DNA of 64,000 nucleotides from Pyronema omphalodes (lineage: Eukaryota; Ascomycota; Pezizomycetes; Pezizales; Pyronemataceae), in NCBI GenBank assembly GCA_024516155.1, contig JAJJXM010000001.1:310001-374000 (forward strand), written 5' to 3'. This document shows, in pieces, positions 43,412-55,400 of this stretch. The notes beneath the pieces were generated by a model. That model was not told the DNA's origin. It saw only the letters and a program-made list of their open reading frames with translations, and ran no database searches. The translations under genes were made by a program, and so were the position numbers. How positions within the stretch are numbered: position 1 is the stretch's first letter; the number at the start of each line of letters is the position of its first letter.

Positions 43412-43804
43412 TTAGTCGAAGAGACCGAATCCCATGTCCTCGTCGGACTCCTCCTCCTCCTTGGCCTCCTCCTTGGCAGGCTCGTCGGCGGCGGCGGCAG
43501 CTCCTCCAGCAGCGGCTCCGGAAGAAGCAGCAGGGGCGGCACCTCCGGAAGGAACGGAAGCGAGCTTGGAAGATCCCTCGGCGATCAACTGTTGTAATCT
43601 GTTAGCTATTGTTGAATATCAAATATTGATATAGATGTAGCGAACCTCGTCGATGGACTTTCCGGAAAGCTCGGAGATGAGCTTCTCGAGACGGTCGGCG
43701 TCAGCCTCAACTCCGACGGAGGAGAGGACAGCCTTGACATCCTCAGCGGAGGGAGAGGCGTTTCCGGCGAGGGTGAGGAGAAGGTAGGCTGCGAGGTGCT
43801 TCAT
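43412..43804 (-). CDS. RPP2: 60S acidic ribosomal stalk protein P2
   Basis: Two exons: 43646-43804 and 43412-43588 (57-nt intron), giving 111 aa, the normal length. P1/P2 dimers form the lateral stalk that recruits elongation factors. The N-terminal dimerisation domain starts [15 protein letters not shown] and continues [19 protein letters not shown] and [15 protein letters not shown]; the splice joins E to [16 protein letters not shown]. An Ala/Gly hinge follows ([16 protein letters not shown]), then the conserved factor-binding tail [14 protein letters not shown]2 rather than P1 is indicated by the [10 protein letters not shown] start and the position of GVEAD. A GCTAACAG branch site lies before the acceptor. 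Highly confident. Confidence 0.96.
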
Positions 43805-44560
43805 TTTTCTGTTTCTGTTGTCAGAGGATGACCAAAGGAAGTTGCGCGGAAACGGGGGATTCGTACGGTTTTGTTGAGAACGCGAGATACAATCGGTTTA
43901 ACCGTTCGGGCGGAGACTGGTCTTCGGGTTCGCTTGAAGATGGCGGTTGATCGTAAATGGCACACTGCGAAAAGTTACTAGTGTACAAAATCGACTGGGA
44001 TTCGCCAGTGGGATTAGTGGGAGGCGGCTGTAGTGACTGCTTTTACAGCAAATCTGGCTTGGCAGCCCTAAGCCCCCGGTCGCGCTACTCGCAGGGCTGC
44101 AACGACACTGACTCGAAATACAGCGTAGCTACGCTTGAGTTGCCATCTAGAATCTCACGAGGTTTGTGTGAAACAAAAGAGAGACCATAAACAAGAAGAA
44201 ACAGCGCTTTGTATGAAACATAACCATGTGCCGTAATTGTTTTTTAACAGCCATAATTTCGGTGAAGTAGTTCATATGTATGTGTCTCACTGCCTGTCTA
44301 CTTGACGTTGCGATGCTTCGAGGCCAACTGGCTCAAGGACGATCACTCGATATTCCACAACCTCACATCAAAATTGAATTTGGTTACAAAACAGTTATTA
44401 AACCCGATGTAAGCATGTCTGAGTTACGGAACTAGATGTATATTCATTTTTACCCTTTCTGATGAAATCTCATCATTTCTAAACCACAACATTACGGTAA
44501 CAATCGTGAAACAGAAACACATTAACACCAATTAATATAACCATAAAACGTCACCACCCT
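43805..44560. other. P2 upstream region and SEC31 3' region
   Basis: About 750 bp between the P2 start and the SEC31 stop, both on the minus strand. No gene is supported. The first 130 bases above 43804 should carry the P2 promoter; the stretch below 44560 is AT-rich and probably the SEC31 3' UTR. Confidence 0.55.
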
Positions 44561-47500
44561 TTACTCAGCGACCTTGCTCATATCGATCAAACGCTTCACT
44601 CCAGTCATCCATTGCGCGCATTCGGTAGTCTTATTGGTTGTAAGGTTGACCTGAATGGTCTGGGCAGTATTGAAGTCCCTGGCAGCAACAGCTCTGGCCA
44701 AGGTGAGCATGTCCTCCAAAGTCGAAGGACTTAGGAGCTCCTCGTTGTTGATGTGGTCAAACAAAATTCCCAACCGTTTCTCTGTGTCCAAGACCTGACG
44801 AGAGAGAGTTGCAGGAGCTTTGGACTTTACCCTTTCCATATCCGCACTCAAGAGCTCGTAAATAGGCATGTACTGAGCGGGAATATGGGAGCGGTCACCC
44901 TTGGCTATTTTATGGTTAGATTTAAAGTTTATTGATAAAGGTAATGGGTTACTTACGGTGCTTAGAAGGTGGAGGAGTCGGCGTGGGCTGCTGAGGAGGA
45001 GGTGCCACTGCCTGAGGGGGGAATCCTGGCTGTGCGGGGGGCGGCGCATAGTTGCTGGGAGGAGGAGGCCGGCTGGCCTGGGGAGGCGCACCGTATGCTG
45101 CTGGGGGTGGTTGAGCTGCCTGAGGGGGAGGACCGTAGCGTCCTGGGGGAGGCGGTTGGGTGGCCTGTGGGGGGGCTCCATATTGACTAACAGGAGGAGG
45201 AGGCTGAGCAGCTTGGGGAGGAGCTCCATAGGGTCCAGCTGGAGGCTGTCCAGCCTGAGGAGGAGGAGCGTATCTTGCAGGAGGGGGAGGAGGCTGGGCA
45301 GCCTGAACAGGAGCACCATAGGGCCCCGCAGGAGGCTGAGCAGCCTGAGGAGGAGGAGCATAACGACCAGGAGGAGGGGGCTGAGCGGCTTGAGGAGGTG
45401 CACCGTAAGGGCTGGGAGCAGGGACCGGGTTAGGCTGGGGAGGAGTACCAAAGCGACCCGGGGGAGGCGGCAATGAGGCAGGTACAGGGGGTGTTCCGAA
45501 ACGACCTGGAGGAGGAGGTAGAGAAGATGGTACAGGAGGTGTACCAAATCTGCCTGGGGGAGGAGGAGGCTGGCTAGCCTGGGGAGGTCCGTATGGGTTG
45601 GAGCCGGGGAATGGTGATGTGCTGGCTTGCTGAGGAGCTGCAGGTGTAGCTCTCCTAGCAGGTCTAACAACATCTGGAGTATCGTTCCAATTCGCGGTAC
45701 CAGTTGTCTGCTTTGGAGGAGGAGGGGGCGGGATGCTGCTGGTTCTCATGCCGGGCATTGCGGTGAACTGAGTCGTAGGTGCCTGAGCAGCCGGGACGGG
45801 GTATCTTGACTGGACGGGCTGAGTAGGAGCATAAGGGTTTGCAACCGGCTGAGTAGGCTGCGTAGGAGCATATGGGCTGGTAATAGGCTGGATAGGCTGA
45901 GTAGGAGCATACTGGTTGGGCCCAGGGTAGGCTGAAACTGATGCAGGACGAGGGACCTGAGCGGTGTATCCCATACCACCCATTCCAGGAACTGAAGTGG
46001 CCACAGCAGGCTGTACGACAGGAGCAGTATATCTTCCGGTGGCAGCAGGAGCTACAGCAGCGGGTGCTGAGCGAGTAGCATGCTTGACACGGTCACGGGC
46101 AGCTTCGGCAGCAGGATATTCAACAGGCAGCAAAGCCAAGTATTTTCCGGCAACTTCAATCTGGCCATGCTCGGCAACAACATCGGCATACTCTTTGTAC
46201 TTCTCGTACAGCGAGCTGAGCTTCCATCCGGCAGAGAGGTTCTTCTCGTCGTCGACGAACTTAACAGCTTCTCTGAACACGGTGACCTTCTCAATAAAGT
46301 TTTGAAGAGACTTGACGTGGGCTGAGAAAGCCGAGTCCTCGGACTGCTCTTGAGTGCCGGCCTTCTCGGTCTTTTGGAGATCGGTAATCCAGATGTTGAC
46401 GACCTTCTGAAGTTTAGAGCCAACAAGGTAGCAGAATAGTGCCGCCTGGCGTAGCTCATTGTCCTGCTTAGACTGGAACTCCTCCTCTAGTCGGTCACCA
46501 AGAGCCTCAATAAGGTCCTGGAATTCCTTCTCTTCTCCGTGTTTGCAGAGAGCCACAACTACCTCCTTCCAATTCTCAACATTAGCATTGTGGACAACAT
46601 CCCACATGTTTCCACCGACAACAGACGCAAGAAGACGAAGGTAGCTGGGGCCGTTAGTCTTCTTCTTGAAGTATGCAGCCTTGACCTTGTCAATGCACTT
46701 ATCTCCTCCACAAATAGCCAACATGAAAGCATCGGATATCCGGTCCTCCTTAAGACAAACGTCGACAGCTCTCTCATACTCTCCCAAGACAACGGCCTTG
46801 GTGATTGCCTTGTCAGCTTCAGTATCGTCTTTGTTGTAGATCTGGAAAGGGTCGTTGATCCTGGCAGACTGGCTCGAACCAACGGAAAGGCTAGCGAGGA
46901 AGTCTCCTGAGTCGCCGGTCTCTTCCGCAGGGGCCTCTGCATCATCCTCCTTCTCCGGGGTGGGGGTGCTGATGTCCTCCGGTCTGAATCCAAGGTGCTC
47001 CACCAATTTGGATTTGGTGTCCTGCTCAAACAAAGCCTTCAAAAGCGTCCACTCTGACTTCTCTTCGTCAGATTTGGCGTCTTGGGCCTTCTCGTCACAC
47101 ATAGAAACCAAATTTCCTTCCTTAATGGCCTTTTCAAAGCGCTCGGTAGCTTCGCTAACCTTAGGGTCGACGGCCACAGTGGTGATCTTGACAGTTGACT
47201 TCTTGGTTGCAGGGTCTGTTTTGAAGCTAACGAGCTTACCACCGAATCCAAAGGTAGCTCCGGCGGGTCGTTGCAACCACTTGGGAGTCTGCTTCAACGA
47301 GAAAGATGAGGTCTGGGCGTTGCTTGCTCGGCTGAAGAAGTCATCACCAGATGCAGTATTGGCGGCACCGTCGACATTAGGGTTGGTATTCTGTAGAGAG
47401 TGTACGGCAATCTTGCCATCATAAGAAGCAGTGGCGATGTAGGAGGGGTTGCGAGGGTTGAAGGAGGTCTTGAATGTCCAGTTGGTGACAATGGGGAATT

Positions 47501-48551
47501 CTCCTAACATCTCACCACTCTCTGGGTTCCAACAGATAGTTCGGTTGTCCTTTCCGGAAGACAAAAGCAAGTCACTATCCTGCTTACACCATGAGAGCGA
47601 CAGCACTCCCGCGGTGTGTCCAGAAAGAGTCTACCAAAAACGTCAGCCATAGAGACAAAACCTCAAGCGAACACACTTACTCTTAGGGGTGCATTAGCGT
47701 TCTTAAGATCCCACATAAGGACGACGGGATTTGTGTCATCGGAGGTTGCAGTAAGAAGTTGCGTATCAACGAGAGGGTGCCAGGCAACTGCGCTGACAGC
47801 TTTCCGGTTGAGGTTGTTGATGGTGATAGAGTCCTTCTTGGTTCTTAGATCCCACACCGTCACGAATCCTCCGCTTCCACCAGTAATTAAGATGTTGGAG
47901 ACTTTCTTATTCCAGTCCAAGCAGTTGAGGTCATCAGCTCTAGCTGCCTTGTTTCCAAACATATGAGGAGTGTTGGTAGAGTCGTTAAGATCCCATAAGT
48001 AAAGCTAAGCAGTCCGTCAGCTTGAGCTCTAGATATCAGAGTACCCTCCCATCTCTTACCTCTCCCCCAACACCAGCTGTAGCAAGAAGTTCTGGTTTAA
48101 AGGGATTAAATTGAAGCGCCTTGATGGCACCGGTGTGCCGTGTAGTTTGTGAAATTAAAGGATTGTTCGACTTGTCCAGCAAGGCATCGGCACTCCAAAG
48201 ATCGAGTGAACCATTTTCCATACCACCAGCAATAATACCCCGAGGCTTATCATTCGACTGGCGGCCCCAGGCAATATCGTTGAACCTAATGGGAAGCTCA
48301 ATTAGCAATGCTCTTTACAGCTTGCAGAAAGCACGGGTAGTAGCATACTTGGAATCTGTTTCAACTGATGCTACTGGTGATAGCTCAGCTTGGGAATCCC
48401 CGCCCAAATCGAGGTCCCATAGCTCGAGTTGTGTGTTATCGCTAAAGTCCGCCGAAACAGCTCCCGCCTGGGTTCCCGTGGCAATTAACGGATCACTGTT
48501 GGGTGACCACGCGAAGGCCGCCGTTCGTGGAATGTCTCGTAGCTTGGCCAT
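44561..48551 (-). CDS. SEC31: SEC31, COPII outer-coat subunit
   Basis: Five exons: 48349-48551, 48060-48285, 47681-48004, 44957-47630 and 44561-44904, giving 1256 aa. With Sec13 it builds the COPII cage and boosts Sar1 GTP hydrolysis. N-terminus: WD40 propeller (to about residue 330) starting [17 protein letters not shown], with [58 protein letters not shown] and [12 protein letters not shown] blades. Then the Sec13-binding and helical ACE1 region (about 500-760; [40 protein letters not shown]). Then a long Pro-rich linker with repeated [11 protein letters not shown] and [10 protein letters not shown] units. The C-terminal helical domain ends [16 protein letters not shown]. All splice joins keep frame. 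It is divergent from eL42. Identification certain. Confidence 0.96.
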
Positions 48552-49337
48552 GCTCCGGGGGTGTTTATGGGAAAGTATTGATGCGATGGAGGTGATGGGG
48601 GTTTCGAGATTCGGCGGTTCGGCGGGTGATCAAGCATACCCAAGAAGCCAGTTGTTATCCACCATCTGAAGCTCTAGGTGAGGCTGGAGCGCCACATCTG
48701 TGGCTAGTGGCAGAGCCGCATGCATTTGCAATGTGTTCAGATGCACGCTTACATACGCCATGGAAGAAATGCGTAATGCGCAGTTACACGAAGCTTGTGC
48801 TTCGTTAGCTGTCAGCCAAAAGCCTCTAAGTTTCGAGTTACGACGACTTGTTGGGATTCGTTTCCCCTGGAGGAGCTTCCGAGGTAAGTCTTCTAGTAAC
48901 CTACTGGAAATGACCTGTACAGACGATGAACTCGACTCATGAAAAATCCGAGCTCAGAGATTCCTATTGCGCACAGGAAATACAAATTCTTAGACCTCAT
49001 GCGTCCATCACGAATGGTATGACAGAGATTAAAAAAAAAAAAACAGTACTTCAACGTACTCCTACAGCCGTAACTTCCCCATTTGGATCGTAATTCATGA
49101 CATGCGAAATGTGTTGCAGATTGGATTTCTCGGGGCGTTGTTGCCAAGCCTGAGTGATAGTGCATGGGTTGTGACTGCTATTTGGGCAGGGCTAGGCAGT
49201 CATCTCGCACAATCACGCGGTTGGCGCACAAGGCAATTCTAGTGTGGTGACGGCGACGCATAGACAAATCGATTGCCCCGACACCCCCGACACGACACTT
49301 TCGGCCGACCCTCGGATTTTCCAACAGACACATCAAG
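48552..49337. promoter_or_regulatory. Bidirectional upstream region of SEC31 and eL42
   Basis: About 790 bp between the two divergent start codons. Contains an A12 run at 49030-49042. Short frames inside are not supported as genes. Confidence 0.55.
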
Positions 49338-50238
49338 ATGGTGAGAAAGCTCCTGTCCAGCGTTTTAACGGTTTCTACGGATTCCGAATTTTCGATAGAA
49401 ACATGATGTTTTGCTGGGCTACGGTTGCGGGGAAATCTCGAAAACGGACACGAATCCTACGTACGAGCTACCACAAAGAATTCGAAATCAGCGGATAGAA
49501 TTGGGAGGATATATCAAATGTTGCGTAGCAGGAGGAATGTTGGACTACTGGTCGGATTGAGAAAGCTAGGAGCTACTTCACAGGCGTTGTACGACTATCG
49601 CCGAAGCTCAACATTGCCCGAGTGCCCGCTACAAACTCAACTGCACATCAACGTGGAACCCCTCATTGGATCGCCGCCTCCCGATGAGTCCTGATATACC
49701 GACCTCCGAGACTACCAATGCCGTACCCAGCAAATTGAAAGAGGAGGATATAAATGGGATTTGTGTCGAAGCGCCAATAACGTTCAGCTGCTGATCGAGT
49801 TTTGGATTTCAGGTCAACGTTCCCAAGACCCGCAAGACCTTCTGCAAGGGTAAGACCTGCAAGAAGCACACCCAGCACAAGGTTACCCAGTACAAGGCTG
49901 GAAAGGCTTCCTTGTTCGCCCAGGGAAAGCGTCGTTACGATCGTAAGCAGTCCGGATACGGAGGTCAGACCAAGCCTGTCTTCCACAAGAAGGGTAAGTT
50001 ATATCGAAATCCAGACTGCTGCATAAACAACGTCTGACAACTTCTACAGCCAAGACCACCAAGAAGGTCGTTCTCCGTTTGGAGTGCACCGTCTGCAAGA
50101 CCAAGGCTCAGCTCTCCCTCAAGCGCTGCAAGCACTTCGAGCTCGGGTACGATATCCAGTCCTTGGAGCTTGTGAATCAGGTACTAATAGCTTTACAGAG
50201 GAGACAAGAAGACCAAGGGTGCTGCGCTTGTTTTCTAA
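49338..50238 (+). CDS. RPL42: 60S ribosomal protein eL42 (L42/RPL36A)
   Basis: Four exons: 49338-49340 (only the ATG), 49813-49993, 50050-50146 and 50199-50238, giving 106 aa, exactly the family length. The protein sits near the E site of the large subunit. It reads [20 protein letters not shown], then [40 protein letters not shown] and [19 protein letters not shown], ending [13 protein letters not shown]. Two CxxC pairs (zinc site) are present. The Pro in GGQTKPVFH is the residue linked to cycloheximide sensitivity in yeasts when it is proline. The first intron (472 nt) right after the start codon is usual for RPL42 in ascomycetes; the others are 52-56 nt. All have GT...AG. I saw no clear snoRNA inside intron 1. 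Confidence 0.95.
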
Positions 50239-51119
50239 ATTATCGGCATTGGGAAAAAAAGCTGCGTGTTCGTTTTGTCAATTCTTCTTTCCTTCAGGGC
50301 AAACGGTGTCATGGATATAAATCGAATCTAGCCCCGTGTGTCGATCTGGGGGTGCATTCTTGGGAAGGAACCGGCGCAATGTGCTTGATGCTTCGGATGG
50401 AGTTTTCTGCGTTTTTTTTGTGTGATGATCAAAAGATTTCTATCCAATCCGTTCATCGGCCGTCCTGCAGCGATGTGGTTTTGTTTCAGTCGGGAATTAG
50501 GTTTACTCGTTTGGAATAAATGCGTGCGGTTCAAAGCATGAGACACACTACCATATATATTTCTGGCATACTGCGTGAAAGTATGTATGATGCATCCAAC
50601 CACAATGCTGGTATCCTGCGTGAAATTATAATTCACACAACCACACAATCCTGCCATCCTGCGCTTGAAATGTTATATCACTGGTCGTAAACTGCCGCTG
50701 GCGTCGCAATCCAAGTCTATATCTGAATCGATCCCGTCCATGGTTGCATATATCCGGGCCGTCCTGGTTACCTTGGCTACGTATCTTGGCCACGCTTCTC
50801 TGTTGTGCTGTCGATGGTGATGAGGTTCCTAGCTTCTCATCCCATCCACTCGGAACTGCCAGCATCCATGGCTGATGTCAGTGGTTTCAGCTGGGCAAAT
50901 GGACTAACTTTAGCGCCTCCGAAGCATCTCCGAATCTACTGCGAACGCAGAAAGAAGCGCGTTGCTTGCTGCTGAGCGATATACGCAATGGTGTAGAGGG
51001 CTGGAATGTCACATCGCGAAGAAGCAAAAAGACGGACGGGTACATAAAGCTCGAGGGACGTCCGCGTTGGAATTGAGTGAAAGTAAGCACTACATACAAC
51101 AAACCAAAACCATTCAACC
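50239..51119. other. Intergenic with three imperfect copies of a CTGG(C/T)ATCCTGCGTGAAA motif
   Basis: About 880 bp. The motif occurs at about 50561, 50606 and 50650, spaced about 45 nt. No gene is supported. The left part is probably the eL42 3' UTR. Confidence 0.55.
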
Positions 51120-52498
51120 ATGACGAAATCAATTTCACCTCTCCTGTCTCTATTCTGGTCTCTCCTTTCGCTATGCCGTACCTGCCTTGTCGATCTCTAC
51201 TTAAGATTAACAACACCCACGCTGGATGACATTCGGTTCCTAAGTACAAAGAAACCCTACGCGACGAAGACGCAGCACGGAAGCATGACCCCACCCCCCG
51301 TCGAGCCTGTGATCCATCTTGGAATTGGAACCGACGCGGTCAACTCATTTGAAGACCTCTCTGGACTGTCAAGCAAACGCAGTTCAAAGGCGGGCACTCC
51401 GAACAACGAATTCGAGAATCCATACGACGCGCTAATAGAAGCCTGTGAGAACGACCCTGTAAGTGAAAATAGCACAGTAATCGTGCAGCTGTAAAGAGCT
51501 GCTAGAGTTGTTGTAACTCTACTTTCTCTTAGTTCCTTTATCTCATCAAGAAGCCTTACCTTACCTTACCAACCACCAACGCCACCAAACACATAGCACA
51601 ACTCATAGCTCCATAGTTGCACTTTTTTTTTTATGTGGCATTCAGCTGCTAACAAAAAACACCTCAGGCCCAGATCCAAAAAGCCTATCAAACTCATCGC
51701 ATCACAAGAAACGCAAACCAACGCGCTCGTCTTATCGCTTCTGATTTCCCCGGAGTCACCGTTGATCCTATCCTCCGAGAGCTCGAGTACCTCCGTGATA
51801 ACTCCGCTGTTATTTCTGCATTCCCTGTTGGCTACGAAAAACGCCATGAAAGTGCCATTGACCCTAGAAACTGTTTGGTCTTCTGGGCTAGACCAACTGT
51901 TGCCGTTATGGACCTTATTGGAGGCGTTCAACAGCGGCTGAAAAGATTTGCTCCAGACCTTTGGATTATGCCTAGGGATAACCTACATCTTACGGTGCTT
52001 GAAATTACGCATAGTACCACTGAAGAATTTGTTGCTACGCTTGTGGAGAGGATGAGACCGGCTTTACAGGGAATTGTCGACCATCCTAGGAATAAGAATA
52101 ACAGGGCAAGACTTGTTAAGCCGTTGTTGAGCTTTGATGCTGCTGCATTGGCTATCTCTTTTGCTCCTGCTGAGGATTGTGATTACACATACCATCACCT
52201 GAGAAGGGATTTTTACACATTATCAAAAGAGGCTGGAGTTGGCGTTACAAGTAGATACGTTGTTCCATCTGCACACGTCACAATTGCAAGATTCGTCACA
52301 TCACAAGATCATGAAGAAATGGGTGTTGTAAGCCGGCAAAAGATGGAGGCATGGATGGATCTTGTTTGGGAAATAAATGCCGAGCTAGAAAGGTGGACTG
52401 GTGAATGGATAGTAGGAGAAGAAAGAGGCTTGGATTGTCGAGTTGGAAGGCTATGGTATGGAGGAGGAGAAACAGTTGTTCAGGCGGAAGGATTCTAA
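51120..52498 (+). CDS. Membrane-anchored 2H phosphoesterase (RNA ligase / cyclic nucleotide phosphodiesterase fold)
   Basis: Two exons: 51120-51458 and 51668-52498 (209-nt intron with a GCTAACA branch site), giving 389 aa. The 2H superfamily hydrolyses or ligates 2',3'-cyclic phosphate ends of RNA or nucleotides. Two catalytic H-x-T-x motifs are visible: HLTV (about H220) in RDNLHLTVLEI, and HVTI (about H316) in PSAHVTIARF, about 96 residues apart as expected. Residues 1-30 (MTKSISPLLSLFWSLLSLCR, then TCLVDLYLRL) form a hydrophobic signal anchor. NPYDALIEACENDP then joins AQIQKAYQTHRITRN, a motif common in fungal members. If the start were at the later in-frame Met (MTPPPVEP, about residue 57) the anchor would be lost. 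The substrate is unknown. Confidence 0.82.
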
Positions 52499-55400
52499 GG
52501 ATTCTGGATTTTTTTCATAAAAAAAAGGCATTTGGTTTGGTTCATTATGGGATGGGAGGTTATTTTGATGGTAATTAGGGGTTTTTTGTTTCTTTCGGTT
52601 GTTTGTTTTCATCATTGATACCATATGGGTGGCTACCTATTTTTTTCTTTTGTTAGATGAGTTTATGATTATTTGATTACATATTATGGATAAATAGTAC
52701 AATTAAAACACACCACCACTCTACAGTAGAGTGTGTAGATGTAGATGTCGACGTCGACGTCAACCAACAACTTCAAAACCAAAGACCTTTTTTTTTCTCT
52801 TCTTTTTTTTGCTCTAAAAAAATCACCCGTCTATCTAGCTTCCCATCTTAATCCGTTCACTCATCAAATACATATCCCTACAAGGTTACGTATCTGTAAT
52901 CTCGCGAGAAAATCATTGTGGGGTACCTACGTAGAACCTAGAACCTAGAACCTAGCACCATAGAACCCTAGATAGTTATAGATACACCATAACAATTACC
53001 CGCATATCTCGCCGACATGGCCTCGCCGCCGATAGGATCTCGCCGAAATATCCATGGTATGGTATGGTATGGTATGGGTAAGAAACCAACTTTGATAAGA
53101 CCCTGCGATTTATGTGCACCTTAGATAGATACCCGTGGAAACTACCCGCAGATGCACACATTACACTTTTGTACAGGAATTATCCATGTATTTTCAGCTC
53201 ATTCAGCTTGTTCAGCTCATCACCAACGGATGCATGCATCATATCGTGCATCATAGCATAGCACCCTAACATCATGGCACCATAACTACGGCATAACACC
53301 ATAGCATCATAGCACCATCGCGCCAAACCGCGGATGATCCGAAAAGAATCCGTGCGCTCCCATTATGCACCACCATAGCTCGGTAATAAACACGCTCTAT
53401 GGGATAGCGTGTCGCCGTGGAAAATGTAACCAACGCGACCCAACACTACAGCTATCGCTATATCTAGCACTGACTACCACAGAATGGGCTACATACTGGT
53501 TATCCGGTTTCCGGTTTCGGTATATCGAAGCTCTGGTCTATTGGCTGGCTCTTGGACTTTGGTGTTTGGTGTTTCGGGTTTCTGGATCTTGGGGTTTCCT
53601 GCCATCTGGGTTTCGGGTGGCTGTACTTATGGTATGTCATGAAATGAGCTGAGCGAGAGAAACATGGAAATGGAGAAAGTAATTGTTGTTGGTTGGTCGA
53701 AAGAGAAGCAACGTCAACTAGCTGTGTCCTATATCCATCTACATCATGACAGGACTACATATCTAAGCACATTCTAACAGTATGCATGGTATGCTTGGTG
53801 ATGTTGCTCCCGACTCTGTTTTATGCATTTTCAATGGCTTCCATATGGCATATGTATGGCATATGTATGGCATATGTAAATACCCCGAAGTTTGGTCACT
53901 GGTAAACAGTAAACACAACCATACCGACTATAACTATACCCAAATACGCATCCATATCTTAACATTCAGTTATTCCAGTTATTTGAATTACTCGAGTCCC
54001 GCATCGAATCACACGGTGTCCCTCTTGCCCCCATAGTTGTGACTCGTTACTCGTGGCTCGTGAGAGATAGATGGATACAAAACTCGATAACTCTATAACT
54101 CGAGAAAATTTTGATTACACCTCTGTACCCACTTGCTGCCTACAAGCTGGCTAGCGAGATATAAAGATGCATAGAGAGATATACAACTCCTGTAGAGAGA
54201 TTTCATGCAGGTACACTGGTACGGATGACGTGAGGGATGGGGGTTATGCTAGATGCACTCGATCGAAGAGTTTGAGTTCTGGTGGAATTTGGGGAGCTTT
54301 GTGGCTTTAATGCTGTACATAGGATGGAGTGGTGATGGATGTTGGGTACTGGATGTTGGGTATAGAGCCAGGGGATTTTGTGTAGAGTGTCTAAGTTTTA
54401 TGAGAGGGGGAGTCTTTTGTTGGGGGAGGATTTGGGAAGACGGAGTATTGATGGGGAGTGTTACTGGGGACTACGGCTGGGGAGCGGGGATCTACTTAGC
54501 TTACTGGTAGAATTTACTTTTGATACTGCTGATAAATGGAGCGAATCACAATCGGCGTTGAACGGTTAGGATTTAAAAAGTTGCAGCCTTACTCGTACAT
54601 AGGTATAAACTACCCACATTCCTACCACACTCTACATTACACTGTGCTGTATTTGATCTTGATCTTGATCTTGATCATGAAACAGCAACACAAATATCAA
54701 CGATGTAAACACTCTACCCATTATTGACGTTATTGACGTTATTGACGTTATTTGTGTTACTCGTGTTACTTGTGTTACTACCATTATTTTACCTTCAGCA
54801 TAAACCTTAATCCGGGTTCATCTGAAACTCACCAACTTACCAACTCACCAACTCACCGATCAATCGCGGCGGGTTCCTGCAGGTTCATGTATCCCCCCAT
54901 CGAACGTTAAAGGTTAATAATTCCAGGTGTCTTTTACCAAACTAGAACTAGAACTAGGATGATATTTATAGATGTAAAGTATCAAAAATCTGAAACTGAT
55001 CCATGGAAAGGGTTTTTTGCTGCAATGGGAGAAGAGGGATTGAACGGGTAGCTGAGGTTTATGTATTCTGCCGGCTTGATGATTACGTAGACTAGCTAAT
55101 AAGGCTTTTAGAGAAATGGAGGGTTTTTAGCGTTTAGGGAGAAATCTTGGATTCAGGAAAGACATTAAGTTACCATGGAATTTTATAGTACCTGTGTGTC
55201 ATATTAGATTTCAGGTACTGGGAGATGGACATCTATGGATTCACAATGGCCTCTGATGTGTGAGAAGGTAAGAAGGAAAGCTGTACCCGTAATGCGAACT
55301 ACATATATCTTTTACTGTGTTGGGCTTGGTTTTTGCGGGGCCAAGGCTGGGTAGCTTTTATCTTGCGGGAACCTGATCCTGGCCTGGGAATTTTAGGCTT

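Noticed and set aside
44561..45673. Minus-strand 370-codon Leu/Pro-rich frame
   Set aside because: It overlaps SEC31 in another frame across its Pro-rich repeat and joins the last SEC31 exon only through the intron.
49341..49812. Possible box C/D snoRNA in eL42 intron 1
   Set aside because: ATGATG and CTGA words occur but not as a paired C/D set with a terminal stem.
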